DNA of 47,226 nucleotides from NCBI RefSeq assembly GCF_000003605.2, contig NW_003115952.1, forward strand, positions 67,455 through 114,680, in the 5' to 3' direction. Numbering within the stretch: position 1 is the stretch's first letter; every line of letters begins with the position of its first letter. Position numbers and translations under genes: made by a program. The notes beneath the pieces were generated by a model that worked only from the letters and a program-made list of their open reading frames with translations, searched no databases and was not told the origin of the DNA. This document shows positions 11,169-23,089 of this stretch, piece after piece. The stretch comes from Saccoglossus kowalevskii (lineage: Eukaryota; Hemichordata; Enteropneusta; Harrimaniidae).

Positions 11169-14100
11169 AAACATAATCATTATAAGTATCAGTGGCTGAC
11201 ATAGCTTTGTTCATATCCCGCTGCATGTTACTTTTATCTTTAAGCTTAGCCTGTAGTAACGAGTGTTCTAATGTTCCAATGCGTACATCCATCTGTACTA
11301 CCTCATTTTTCAGTCTTTGTAAAGCTTGTTTAATTTTCACCAGTGGAGCTGTAAGAAAAATTATCACATATGTTAAATGTTTAAATTTCATCGTTATTGA
11401 TTAAGATCCATTAAGATCAAAAATACTCACTGCATCAAAATTTCTGGCATTTCACTTATGACAGTATTTTACATTACATAGAAAGTACTTTCTCAATTTA
11501 AAGAGACAAACAATGAAAAACAATGTTTTGTTTTGAATAAAATGTTTTCTATGTTATTTTAACTTTCCGTGTATAGCAGAAAAGTGTACATTGAAACAAG
11601 CATACACACTACACATGACATAGCAAAATGTTAGTTATGGTATCATTTTGTTCTACACAGTGAAATCAGAAACCAGAGTGCCATTATTCTGTTTAGGATT
11701 CAAATAATGATTGGTGAATATACTGGATAAATACTAGGTGTAACATGGCTGGATGAGAAATGAAAGAGCACCCTCACCTCCATCAGTCATACTGGATCCT
11801 CTTTCCTCCATTTCCTGTTTACATTTCTCCAATTCTTCAGATATCTCAGCTAATGTCCTACTACGTTCTGTTACGCCACCACTGGCCTGCCGATATTGTT
11901 CTTTCATCTGTAACAACAATAATTCTATTTAAACGACAACAATATGACACATACATGTAAATGAAAAACCACAGACAGAAGTTATCCAAGAATGATGGTT
12001 TCCATTATAATACATTGTGATGTACTGCACATAAATAGCCTTATGGCAATTATGCACACTCTGACAATATTAAACATCAGCCAATATTATGTTTTAAGAT
12101 AACAATTATGTGCATGTATAAATATACATGTCAATAAGTGATCTAGATTTCTACATGACACATATTATATACCTCAAAGTAAGCACGAAGACAGTACAGC
12201 GTACGAAGACAGTACTTGTAATAACCTTATTATTATACATCTTTTGCTTCCAAGGATACATCATGGGAATGCCAAAATCCAAAAAGTTTAGAACAGAATC
12301 AGCAAACTTCTTTGTGTGGAGTCCAGTCAAACCCTGGTTTATTTTTATTATTAAAAAACGCTTATGCGCGTTATCATTCCATATTTGGAATTTGCCTTTC
12401 CTTATGTGGTAGGATGAAAATACCCCGTAAAATACCTCAAAATTACGGCAAACTGTAACTTATGGCGTTACGGTGATACATGTAGATGTATAATAATATA
12501 GTATAATGCTATTCACTGTGCCCAATACTGACATTATCATTATAACATTATCTGCTCACCTCTGCTGAGTTGTCCTGCATATGCCGAAATTCTCCTAATA
12601 GATGCTCTAGCTGATTATTGATATATTTTTCACGACTATTTATCTTCTCTAATGTCCTTGAAATCTCACTGTGTAATTTGTCGAGATGTCCCTGTAAAAA
12701 AATTACAATGTAGTGTAAGAGAGCAAGGTGCACCAAGCAAGTTTAATTGCACACAACCACTTAGCATGAGCAAAGAGGTAAAATAAGTTAACCTATACTA
12801 AGAAAATGTTCTTGAAAGCTTAGTACGGGCTGAGAAACAATATGTCTGATCCACTTTGAAGACCCAATCCCCCTATTTTGGCTAGATTTAGTTAACTGCT
12901 GTGATTGTTTCTGAGTAATCTTCATGTATATTAACTGATACAAATATTACATCCTATATAAATACGAGTGCAAGTAGCAAATGATCTTTTAATATATATA
13001 CATATACTACCACAACCAAATATTACTTTATTGATATGTGCATGGTGACATTCTCTTAGATACAGTCTGTACAAATAGCAGCAGTTAATACATGTTTCAA
13101 TAGACTGAAAAATACTAATTCTAAACCATGTAGAGCATTTACTCTAGCAGGATTTGCATCAATCTCCCAGGCAGAGTTCTATTCCACGAATATATCTCTG
13201 CCACCACGCGATCTTATGCTTGTCGTTGATTGGTCGATGCATCACAGTGGCACTACTTTCAAAGGCGCCCAACAAAACATTGCCATGCAAATGTTTGATT
13301 TTCGAACCCGACGAATGTGTATGCGTTGTTTGCAGATTTTGCCTGTTTTCAAAGTTAGAAGCTTTTTTTTTTCTTTCTGTAACACAAACGGTGTTGCAGT
13401 AGGACGATTTAGTCGTCAATACTAGGAAGTGCTTTCGTTAGTTTGTAATTCTTTGCCTGGCAATCGACAGGACGGTCAGTTTGATGAACCGAGTAACACC
13501 TTGGTAACGGTTATTACGCAATGGAATTATTTTGTTTTGTAAATTATAACTATTTCACCGTTTTCAGTGCGTTAGCAAAAAAATCATTATCAGCTATCGA
13601 TGAAATCTTTTAAAACTAGTTTATCAGTAGTAATAAATAAACACAAGATCCCTCTCATAACAAAAATACGCAAATAATTGGCGTAGTAAAAGTCTTGTGG
13701 TGTTTCACCACAAAATGGCGGTGTGTGGTGGCAGAGATACTTTCGGTGATCTAACCGCAAGGAACTCTGGGAAGGAGAATGGATTTGCATAATTAGTATA
13801 ATAGTGGTTCCGATGACATGTATTACATGTAAAAGCTGACTACCATTCAGAGAACTGAAGTGGAACTTTACTGGGTTAAAAATAACAATGGCAAAACATA
13901 ACACAGACTAATAGTAGTGTAAATGGCATAAACATAAACATTCCATAACATAATTTCCCTAAATACTCACATTACTGTGTTCAGGACAACCAGTTTTAGT
14001 TATCAGGCTATTTTCAAAAAGCAAGGCCTAAAAAACATAGACTAGATGTAACAGGCATATACATACCTTAGTTTGTGATAGTGACTGTTCAATACCATCT

Positions 14101-17100
14101 CTATGCTGATGCATTTGATCTACATGAGTACGCCAGTCTTTATTATCGGTGCGTATCATTACTTTCAAAGATGGCATAACACGTTCCACCTCTAGTTTCC
14201 AGTCAATGGCATCTGTGGTAGATTCCATAATTTCTTGCGGTTTGCTTGATTCACTACTTATCTAGAATATTATCAGAAATAGTGTTAAGTATAGTCAGCA
14301 AAATTAAAATAGATATTTTCTTTTAGTTTGATGCCAGCAGATATGAGTGGTTACTGCCATAGTTCCCTACTACAAACGCATATTTCTACACTTTGTAAAG
14401 GTCATAAAAATCATACAGTGTGACTGATGAAATCAAATTACTAATGAGCGACAATAAAAACTCTTTGATAATCATCAAAAAACAAAGGTGGTATAGGCAA
14501 ACATATGTGATGTTTTCTGGAGATCTGTTCAATTGCAAACTTTCTAATACTAATAAATCAATCTCAGATTGTAATTAATACTCACTGTCTTATTTTTCAA
14601 GTTTTTCAGCCCTTCTAAATCCAAGAAACTTTCTTCATCTTCAACATCTTCATAATCTTCCTGTAAAGTAGAAATGTATGTACAGAGTAAAACCACTTAT
14701 TAGTGTTGAAGTCACTCATCAACTAAATACAAGCCAGGTTTTAAACTACTATATCCTTTCACACATATTGCATTTAAGATTTCAGGATGACAATCAAATT
14801 CTGCAAGTAAGTGTCACATTTTGTCTTGACACAGTACACCGACTATTAAAACACTTACAGCCATCTCTTCTTCTACTTTATTCAGAGTTAACTCAGCATC
14901 ATCATCCATGGTTGATTCCTCTTCCATTTCTTCTTCCGGATATTCAGGTCTGTAAAAATCACATACCAAATACATACACTTCAAAACATAACTCCCAAGC
15001 ACGGTGAAAATTTGTTCAAAATTTTAATGTCAAGATTTTAGCTAATCATGGAATAAAATAAAATATTGTTGTTCTGTGGTGTCATGATAAATTTGAAGGA
15101 GATGATCATTGTGACTGTATGTGTTACAGAGTTCATAGCAACATATGTGGGTCAAGTTAGTTTCTTGCATGCATTTACACAAAATGCACACATGATAATC
15201 TGTGTCTGTTGAAGTTATACCATCAGGAACATTCTGTTGAAGTATATTTAAATACTGAGACTTAGGTTAAAAAACAAACCAATGTTCATGAACTATCCGG
15301 GCTGAAACTTACTACTTATCAACTGAGTTATTATTATAACTTTATAACTACAATAAATCCATTTTTCATTGGTGTTTTTAAATAGGCACTCCACAGAAAT
15401 GACTTTTCTGATGTCACGACAGTAGTGTGTTCACATGATTCCTCGAACTAAATTTAAAAACCAAAATCATAAATACCTATTCCATTTAAAATTTGTCTGC
15501 CTAAGAGTTTCATCAGCAAACTTGTCAAGTACATAGATGACATGTTCTCCATATCCAGACTTTAATTTGGAAGGAGGGAAATCTACTGTGGCTCCGAGTT
15601 GACGTACTTCAGTAAGGATATTAGAAATAGTAGCATTGGGATCATCATACTGAGAAAAAAACAATGACATGTAGTTATTAGTATTTATGTTAAACTCAGA
15701 ATCGCTGTCAGATTAAACATGACTGTGAACAAACTAAAATATAAGTGAAATGACATGGGTTGCTCATCAGAAAAAAACACCAGAATTTAGCAGTGGTGAA
15801 TGTCACACGCAACGTAATATTACCGTAATTGGTATAGTACAGGTGTGATGGTTCAAATACCAAAATGGCAACAGTAACATAAAGACTTCCCTGGCGGCGA
15901 TGATAACATACAAACACGGAGTCAACAGATGAGGTTTCAACTGGTACTGGTATTATTATACTCTGCAATCATCAAGTACAATAACGCGGTAAAACTCCGC
16001 TACTCCAATAACTAGATACTTAAACTCCAATACAATTCAACGAGATCTCCGATCTGAACTCAGTGCTGAACAACTCCTCTATACCACTGTCTATAAATAG
16101 ACCATTACATCAGCATACATAATGAGTCTGGAACTTACTACAAATTTCTAGAATGTTCCATTAATTTCTATTGCCTCCTACAGTGTTCTATTACCTGTTC
16201 AACCAGTTTCTAAAAAAAATCTAGACACAGTACGGTTCTAGAACATTCTCAGTGACACGGAAGTGGTAAATAAGTCATATGTGACAGTGAAATAATTAGC
16301 AGTATTAGTAGCGCATATGATTATGTACATGGCAGAGATGTGTCTATGGTCAAAATAATTTATACTTTAAAGATTTAACATACAATACATGCATTTTGGG
16401 GTTAATGTCCATTTCCCATTGAAGAAGTACTTCTAATAGAGCACATTGGCACATACTGTATCTGCTTCATTGGAAGCATAACTCAAAAAGAAGGGCATAT
16501 AAACCAAAATATTGTATGCTGGACCTATTTTGACCATAGACACAACTCAGTCATTTACATAAGCGATAAACAGGTAAATGCAGTACTAAACAGTGTAAAT
16601 ATGTTTATCATAATTATTTCCATACCTCCTGTGGTGGATCAAATTGTTTTCCAGATAAATTAATTAACCAAGATGACAATGATGTAAACATATAGAACTG
16701 TTCGCCAGGGTTGGTTTGTATAGCAAAATAATGTCTGCAAAGAAAAATTATATTAATTTATTCATTTAGACATTTACAGCAGGGGTTTTCTTATAAGGCA
16801 GTGACAGGCTACTCTTGTCCTGAATGGCATTACTGTCAGATACTTCACTACAGGTTTTCATTGAAAGCAGAATTTGCTACAAATGTTCTGAATATTGTCT
16901 AATCATTGCTGACAGGGTCTGAGTGTTGCTGTTAATTTATTGTATGTATATTCAAATAATTAGAAATGCCCCATGATGCTAGTTGCCACATAATTATATA
17001 AATGCAAATTTCTACAAGGCAGTAACAACAAATCATCATATAGAGAGGGCAAGTTACATTTCTTTTTTAAATTTTATTATATGTTCATTTTTGTTTGGTT

Positions 17101-17586
17101 TCCTCATTTTTTTTTCTTGTTACATAACTTAGTGTTATTACTGCTGATCCTCTGGAGACAGTGTTGTCTAATAAATAAATGTTCTAACCTTGAGACAACT
17201 GAATTCCTGATCATGTGGGTACAATATACACAAATTTTTAATAAATACAAAAAAACTTGAATCATATGTACCGGGTAATCAATTACTAAAGTATACATTA
17301 TCATACCTACCCGGTATTAGCAAAATAGAACAATTACCAATAAGAAACAATTATCTATTAGATGCACTGCCAAACAAAAATGAATAGATATGATTTTCAT
17401 CGAAACATCACTTTGTTACCTTGACAATGGTTTGAAACCAACGCCTCTGAGGAATTCCTCTTCATAATTCAATAATTTTAGTTTATCAAGCAAGTCTTCC
17501 ATCACAACAAACGGCATGTATGCCATTCCCGGTCCGCCTTCAGCTGATCCTTCTGTCGGCCGACGCTGCTGCTGTTCCTCTGCCAT
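11167..17586 (-). CDS. IFT57: Intraflagellar transport protein 57 (IFT57/HIPPI), complete, nine exons
   Basis: IFT57 is a subunit of the IFT-B complex that carries cargo along ciliary microtubules. Coding exons, 5' to 3' on the minus strand: 17586-17420, 16734-16626, 15649-15477, 14949-14859, 14660-14586, 14261-14067, 12691-12560, 11907-11778 and 11348-11167. All have GT...AG borders with phases that fit, giving 417 aa against about 429 in human. Residues 20-150 form the NN-CH (calponin-homology-like) domain, with NPGEQFYMF and DFPPSKLKSGYGEHV almost as in human. Residues 150-205 are acidic (DDDAELTLNKV). Residues 215-417 are coiled-coil, including RTDNKDWRTHVDQMHQH, SREKYINNQLEHL and GGVTERSR. 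The start is the first ATG ahead of the conserved VVMEDL segment. Introns carry two inverted-repeat elements (13150 and 16321). IFT57 has strong family identity throughout, and I see no damage. Confidence 0.97.
13150..13790. mobile_element. Inverted-repeat element with a 10-bp target duplication, MULE-like
   Basis: The 10-mer GGATTTGCAT occurs in the same orientation at 13150-13159 and 13781-13790. Just inside lie inverted arms: left 13160-13208 (..cagagttc..tatctctgccaccac), right 13724-13780, whose complement reads ..cccagagttc..tatctctgccaccac. A 9-10 bp duplication with long arms is the habit of Mutator-like elements. No transposase frame is visible, so this is a non-autonomous copy. It sits in the IFT57 intron between exons 6 and 7. 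Confidence 0.7.
16321..16562. mobile_element. Inverted-repeat MITE (about 242 bp) in an IFT57 intron
   Basis: The left arm ttatgtacatggcagagatg and the following tgtctatggtcaaaata are matched in inverse complement by tattttgaccatagacac and aactcagtcatttacataa. The arms pair over about 37 bp with few mismatches, with weaker pairing further in (acatacaata / tattgtatgct). No coding potential. The family is not recognised. Confidence 0.75.
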
Positions 17587-18091
17587 GTTTCGTCTAATCT
17601 ATACAGATTGAGCCGAGTTTTCTTCGCAAAGTGTAAAAATGTCATGCACACAGTGCATAGATGAGCTCTATCACAATTTTGAAGACAAAGTTTGTGTTGT
17701 CACTACAAACTCGACGTCTTGACTTGACGTCTTTTCGCGAGTTTACCGATTCACTTACAAATTTAACACGCACAGATCAGTCTCGTCAGATCCCACGAAT
17801 AATCGGAGCAGCTAAAAGGTATACATATGAAATAAATACGAGAAATTCGCCGGTAAATCTCCGATGACCATCAAACCAGAATTCAAACATTCAACATAAA
17901 TACGTCTGGTCAAAATATTTGTTACCCGGAAATGACGTTTTACTTGGCTTGTCGGGTAAATAGTCACCTGATTGAGGTCATAGGTCAGTTTGTGTTTCAC
18001 AACAAACTGAAACTGTAAGGAAACGATGTATTAATTATTCAAGCATGGTTTGAGACAGTTATCATTCTTAACAAGGAAAGCACCATACGAT
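17587..18091. promoter_or_regulatory. Shared upstream region of IFT57 and the RRM-TatD gene
   Basis: Only 505 bp separate the two start codons, which face away from each other, so both promoters must lie here or within 5' UTRs. Two GACGTC palindromes (17713-17718 and 17726-17731), one preceded by T to give a TGACGTC CRE-like site, sit in the middle. A further TGACGT lies near 17932. I see no convincing TATA box and no RFX X-box. Confidence 0.5.
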
Positions 18092-21000
18092 ATGGCTCAG
18101 TGTGCGGAAGCAGCAACACCAGACTCGCCGAAAGTGACTAGAACCTGGTTTTTTCTAGGTATGTGTTCATTTCTGTTCAGGTTGATTGACATACGCCCCT
18201 TCTAATTATGTACATGTACCTTCGCATTTACGTGGAGGTAGAAACTACCTCCATGGTATTTATAGGCCCATGCTCAATATTTACAATAAAGATTATGTAT
18301 ACGTGACTTACTATAACAATTGTTAACATTGACGCATCATTCACGTTGCCTTGACAACTGTAGCTTATACGAGGACAACACGGACCTGCACACAGTATTG
18401 GAGCTAATTTTAGCTCTGTATAGTGATGGGGCCTTCGTAAAACAATCCAGCTGCAGTCATTCCCTAGTCGATTGCAAATATTAGAAGATGTGCCAACCAG
18501 TAGGGCTGTAATCAGTGCTTGACCACAGTCATTTTCTATTAACAGGTAATCTCGCCAGAGATGTAACAGTTGAGGATATCATAAAGTTCTTCAATTTTGA
18601 AGTGGAGTGGAGACAGGATCTTGCCAGAGTTGAGCTCATCAATGATAAACATAATAGACCTAAGGGGCATGGATTTATTGGTGTGCCTCGTTACTTAACA
18701 GATCGTGTGATGGAATTCCATGAACGGTTAGCAACTAAAAGATTATTCATCTCTTTTGGGTTCTGTTCTTTGTAGCGCTATGAAAAATATAGGTGTAATT
18801 TATTTTCAGCATTTCAGTTGTTATGATAATTTACATTGTAAAAAGAGAAGAAACTAAAGAAGTCAATATATCAATTCAGAACTTGAGAATTGTGATGAAA
18901 TAATCCACAGTAAATAATTCTTTTTTATTACCGTGTAATTTAAATATTATTAATTAAATCTCATGTACAAGTTAAATGTCCTAATATTTATTTCAGCGAT
19001 TTTCATGGTAGAAAATTAAAAGTTGAACGTGCTAAGGCTGGTCGGTATTTGAAAATGACAAATCGTCAGTTTGTTGGTATTGGACATGGTGTTCATGTGT
19101 CTACAAGCAAGCAGATTCTTGTACACCCTAAACCTGATATGTCAAGTTGGCCTCATGTCATTGACATTGGTGCAAATTTAGCCCATGCCTCTTTCACAAA
19201 GGACCTACCCAGAATTCTAAATGTAAGTATTAAATTAAAATTTTGTTCAAAATTATAGTTTCCAAAAGTGAAAATTATGTGATTAAAGTTTTTCTATTCT
19301 ATTCTATTCTATTCTATTCTATTCTATTCTATTCTATTCTATTCTATTCTATTCTATTCTATTCTATTCTATTCTATTCTATTCTATTCTATTCTATTCT
19401 ATTCTATGTATCTGCATTAAATTAAAACATCTCTTTCAATTCTCATATTTACAGAATGCTAAGGTTGTAGGTGTTCAAAAGATTATTGTGACAGGTACGT
19501 CTCTGAAGACGAGTTACAGTGCACAGAAACTGACACAAGAACACACAGATTATCTTTATTTTACTGCAGGTAAATATGTGCCTATATTTTGTAATTTTTT
19601 CTGTACATGTCCTCAGTACATCTAGGAGCCATGATATCCTCATTGCAAGGAATAAGACAAACACTTGCAACATCTTCAAATTTGGACGCAGATACAGATA
19701 AAGATCATCTAAAATACTATATGACATTGTATGTAGCTTTGGAATGTTATTCCAAACTGATGATATCAGTAATTTATTTCAGGTGTTCATCCCCATGATG
19801 CTGTTACCTGGAATGATGACGTGGCAAAAAGGATTGAGAAACTCTGTGAAGACCCTGCCTGCGTAGCCGTGGGTGAAACTGGGTTAGATTTTGAGAGGAA
19901 TTTCTCTCCCCAAGATGTACAGCAAACAGTATTTGAAAAACAGGTAAATTCACTTCACTGTACAATCTGAGACTACATGAGAATATGGGCTCGTAGCTCA
20001 AGTTGAGCGATTATCTGCCGTCGTCTTGTGTTCGCATCAACTTTTCATGTTTTTGAATTCTTTGAGTATTGATGTATATGTTCCTTGGTAGATCTTTCTT
20101 AGATTTGTTTATTTCATGATGATATCTTTAATTCTCTAATTTTGGTGAATATTTTTGTTAAGAAGTGATATCTGATTGCTTTGATATTATACATGTAGGT
20201 ACCTCAGATGAACCGTTCTCAGATTTGTTCATTTTGTGATGATATCCTCAATTCTCTAATTTAAACGTGCATTGCTAACAGCGGGGCTATCTCAGTCAAG
20301 AGGTTTGATGCACTGTGTTCAGTATAATTAAACTTTACAGTGGGTGCAAACAAGATTTGTATGGGTCCTAGGAAAGTCCCAATGAACATTGTAATATAGC
20401 AAGGGACTTTCTCATTGGTGTTATCTAATGATCTAACAATTTGCTACACATTGTATTGTATGTGTAATACTGGTAGTTTAATTGTCGTTTATTTTAAAAA
20501 GCTTTAATACAGCAATTACCAAAACTGAAATGTCAGATTTCATTAAGGATGTAATAAAGCACTATTCTGTTCTGTTCTGTTCTATTCTATTCTATTCTAT
20601 TCTATTCTATTCTATTCTATTCTATTCTATTCTATTCTATTCTATTCTATTCTATTCTATTCTATTCTATTCTATTCTATTCTATTCTATTCTATGGTGA
20701 CAATCTCACTTTATCTGGCACTACTTGATTTGGACTAATTAATTAATTTTTGTCTAGGTACATACTATGGCTATTAAAGTCTGTTTTCAAATGGCAACAT
20801 TGTTGTGACTATACAAAGGAAGTTACATTTTACCTGTACAAATCTTGTTTGTGATTGCTTCAACCATCTGGGTAAGCTGATGGGGTTATTGGAACATTGA
20901 TTAGGACGTTCCCAGGGAAGCTGTTCCAAATCTTGTTTGTGTCCGCTGTAGTGTTTTTGGAGTTGTGGCTTTGCATCTTTGTTCTTTTCTGTGGATTTTA

Positions 21001-22980
21001 TCAGTAAATATTGTAGAATCTTTGGCGTAATATGTCTAAATATGTACATTATAGGCTAATCTGTTAAAACCATTGTGACTGGGACTCTTACACACCTTTG
21101 CAATCAAACAGGTTGACACAATGTGTTGTCCAATATTGAGATCACATTTGAAAATGTATTCCACTTTGTTTTGATTTTTTACAGATTCAACTTGCATGTA
21201 AACTCAAAAAACCATTGTTTGTTCATGAAAGAAAAGCATTTGATGATGTCCTTCGATTATTGGTGAAATACAAGAAAGATTTACCCCCTACAGTTATACA
21301 TTGCTTTGGAGGCACTGACGTACAACTGGAGACTTATCTAGAAAACGGATTCTACATTGGACTCACTGGTAAATTTTATACAATGCTTTGGATAATTATA
21401 CAATCATGTTACCACTGATGGAAACTTTCTAATTTCAATTTGACTTCTTTAGTCCAAAATTTGTTAAACTTAAACAGACAACCATTTTTGTCCAAAAAAA
21501 CAGGCATTTCTGGATAAAATTGTGTTCAAACTTGGAGTTGATATCATTCTTGGTGGGTTACTGATGTGCAGCATTTTGTTTTGGGATTTGATTAGAAATG
21601 GCTGACTGGTGGCCATTTTGTAAATTTTACAAATACAAATCTCTTTGATAGTCTTTTGCAGACTTTGTTTAAATTTGGTAGTACTGTATTTAGTTTCAAA
21701 AATCAACTGTTTCAAACCTACAGGCATAATGTTTTTTATGTACTTTATTAACTGAAATATTATGCAGTTTTGTTTGAACAATATGAAAATTGTCTGAAAA
21801 TGGGTATCCATTTTCACATTTTGGTATTCTGAGAGGAGTAGGGTATACATCTTTGAAATGGAAGTACACCCTCTCACCCACACAATACACACACACACAC
21901 ACGTACCATTGTCTTACCATTGTTGTGATGATACACATTGGATTAACTTTCAAAATAGTTCAATTAACTTTTTATATAGTTGCATTATTTTGGATTAAAA
22001 CATGACTCTATATATAGTTGGGTTTTGATTGGAGTTTAGTTAAACTCAATTGCAATGCAATTCAACATAGAATTGCGTTTTAGTTCAAGTTTAATTAAAT
22101 AAAAGTAGAAATAACATCATGCATCTTGTGATTTAACATAGAAATGCAAAGCTTAAGGTTAGTAGGGGGATAGGTATGGTGCAATTGTACCATACTTTCC
22201 TCCTTCACTAACCCTAAGCTATGCAAACTTAAATTTGATTAAATAATAATTGTGAGGGTCGTCACTTAGTAGGTGTAAAGTTAAATGGAAGTTGTCACAA
22301 CGTTGATAAGGCGAATGCACACACACAAACAGGACTGTACATTTCTAAAAGTTTACTGTACTATATAAATCACTGTACAAGATTTACCAGCAAACACTTG
22401 GTATACCAGGTATATCAAATAAATACTTGAAGGATTATCTTAGTTATTATAACGACCAATTACAAACAAGGATGACAAAATGACAGAAAAAATTTAATGT
22501 ATTTGGACAAAAATATTTGGACACAGAAACTCATAAATTATCTCTTAATAGAAAGATTTGTAATACAAATAAGAAAGACACGATGCTAACTTTTCTATGT
22601 AATTCCTAATATTAGTCTTATTTCACTTTGCAGGTTCTGTTTTTCGAGACACACAACAACATGGACCTCTGCAAATCCTGATAGATAAATTAATGCCACT
22701 GGATAAACTGATGATAGAAACCGATAGCCCATTCCTGTTTCCAGATATCAAACGATTTCTTAAAAACTATGCTGCAAAACAGTTGTATGCAAAATCAGAC
22801 ATTAAATCCAAATTTGATAACTTAGAGAGGTTGTTGAAAACATACTGCAAGGGACATCGAAATGAGCCTTGTACACTGGCAGTGACCAATCAAATCATTG
22901 CAATACTTATGGGACTTGAGCCAGAAGAGGTTGCCAAGGCAACAACAGATAATGCTATGTCATTTTTCAGATTGACTTAG
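18092..22980 (+). CDS. RRM-TatD fusion: putative metal-dependent nuclease with an N-terminal RNA-recognition motif
   Basis: Seven coding exons: 18092-18158, 18546-18726, 18997-19222, 19455-19569, 19783-19943, 21185-21368 and 22634-22980. Phases agree throughout, giving 426 aa. Residues 18-97 form an RRM-like fold: RNP2-like FFLGNL at 20-25, RNP1-like KGHGFIGVP at 62-70 (degenerate), and the end strand GRKLKVERAK. Residues 134-426 align along the whole length of bacterial TatD: DIGANL (139-144), GVHPHD (197-202), GETGLD (227-232), VHER (263-266), HCFGGT (289-294) and ETDSPFLFP (340-348). The likely metal and catalytic residues E228, H264, H289 and D342 are all present. About 30 extra residues lie between FLFP and HRNEP. 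TatD proteins are 3'-5' exonucleases on DNA or RNA, so RNA targeting is an inference from the RRM. The weakest splice site is the exon 2 donor (CG/GTTAGC); retaining that intron would give an RRM-only product. AATAAA lies about 100 bp after the stop. Confidence 0.9.
19292..19407. repeat. (TTCTA)n microsatellite, intron 3 of the RRM-TatD gene
   Basis: About 23 pure copies of the pentanucleotide TTCTA, lying about 48 bp upstream of the exon 4 acceptor. Confidence 0.98.
20075..20265. repeat. 120-bp offset duplication in intron 5
   Basis: agatttgtttatttcatgat at 20101 and the following bases recur as agatttgttcattttgtgat at 20221. Similarity extends over about 70 bp, so this is an old local tandem duplication of a 120-bp block. 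Confidence 0.7.
20563..20695. repeat. (TTCTG)n/(TTCTA)n microsatellite, intron 5
   Basis: A few TTCTG units pass into a long run of TTCTA units. Same motif and same strand as the run at 19292 in the same gene. Confidence 0.98.
22146..22226. other. Long hairpin in intron 6 of the RRM-TatD gene
   Basis: AGCTTAAGGTTAGT pairs with ACTAACCCTAAGCT, and the inner arms (..tatggt / accata..) close on the loop gcaattgt. The stem is about 32-36 bp with a few mismatches. The size and shape resemble a miRNA precursor on either strand, or a very small foldback element. There is no evidence of expression. Confidence 0.55.
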
Positions 22981-23083
22981 GAATTTTGAAAACGTCTTGT
23001 AATATTCATATTATGAAATATGTTTTAAGTATTCGACACTTAGAGGGTATACACATTTATGTGTTGTCTTATACTATTTTTTC

Positions 23084-23089
23084 AATAAA
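23084..23089 (+). terminator. Polyadenylation signal of the RRM-TatD gene
   Basis: AATAAA 104 bp after the stop codon, followed by a T-rich stretch (ttctttttta). This fits a short 3' UTR. Confidence 0.6.

Noticed and set aside
17587-18091. RFX X-box expected for a ciliary gene
   Set aside because: The best candidates (gttacccggaaatgac and gttgtcactacaaac) break several conserved positions.
21470-21898. 142-codon minus-strand frame inside the RRM-TatD gene
   Set aside because: It is AT-rich, low-complexity and antisense in intron 6, with no domain.
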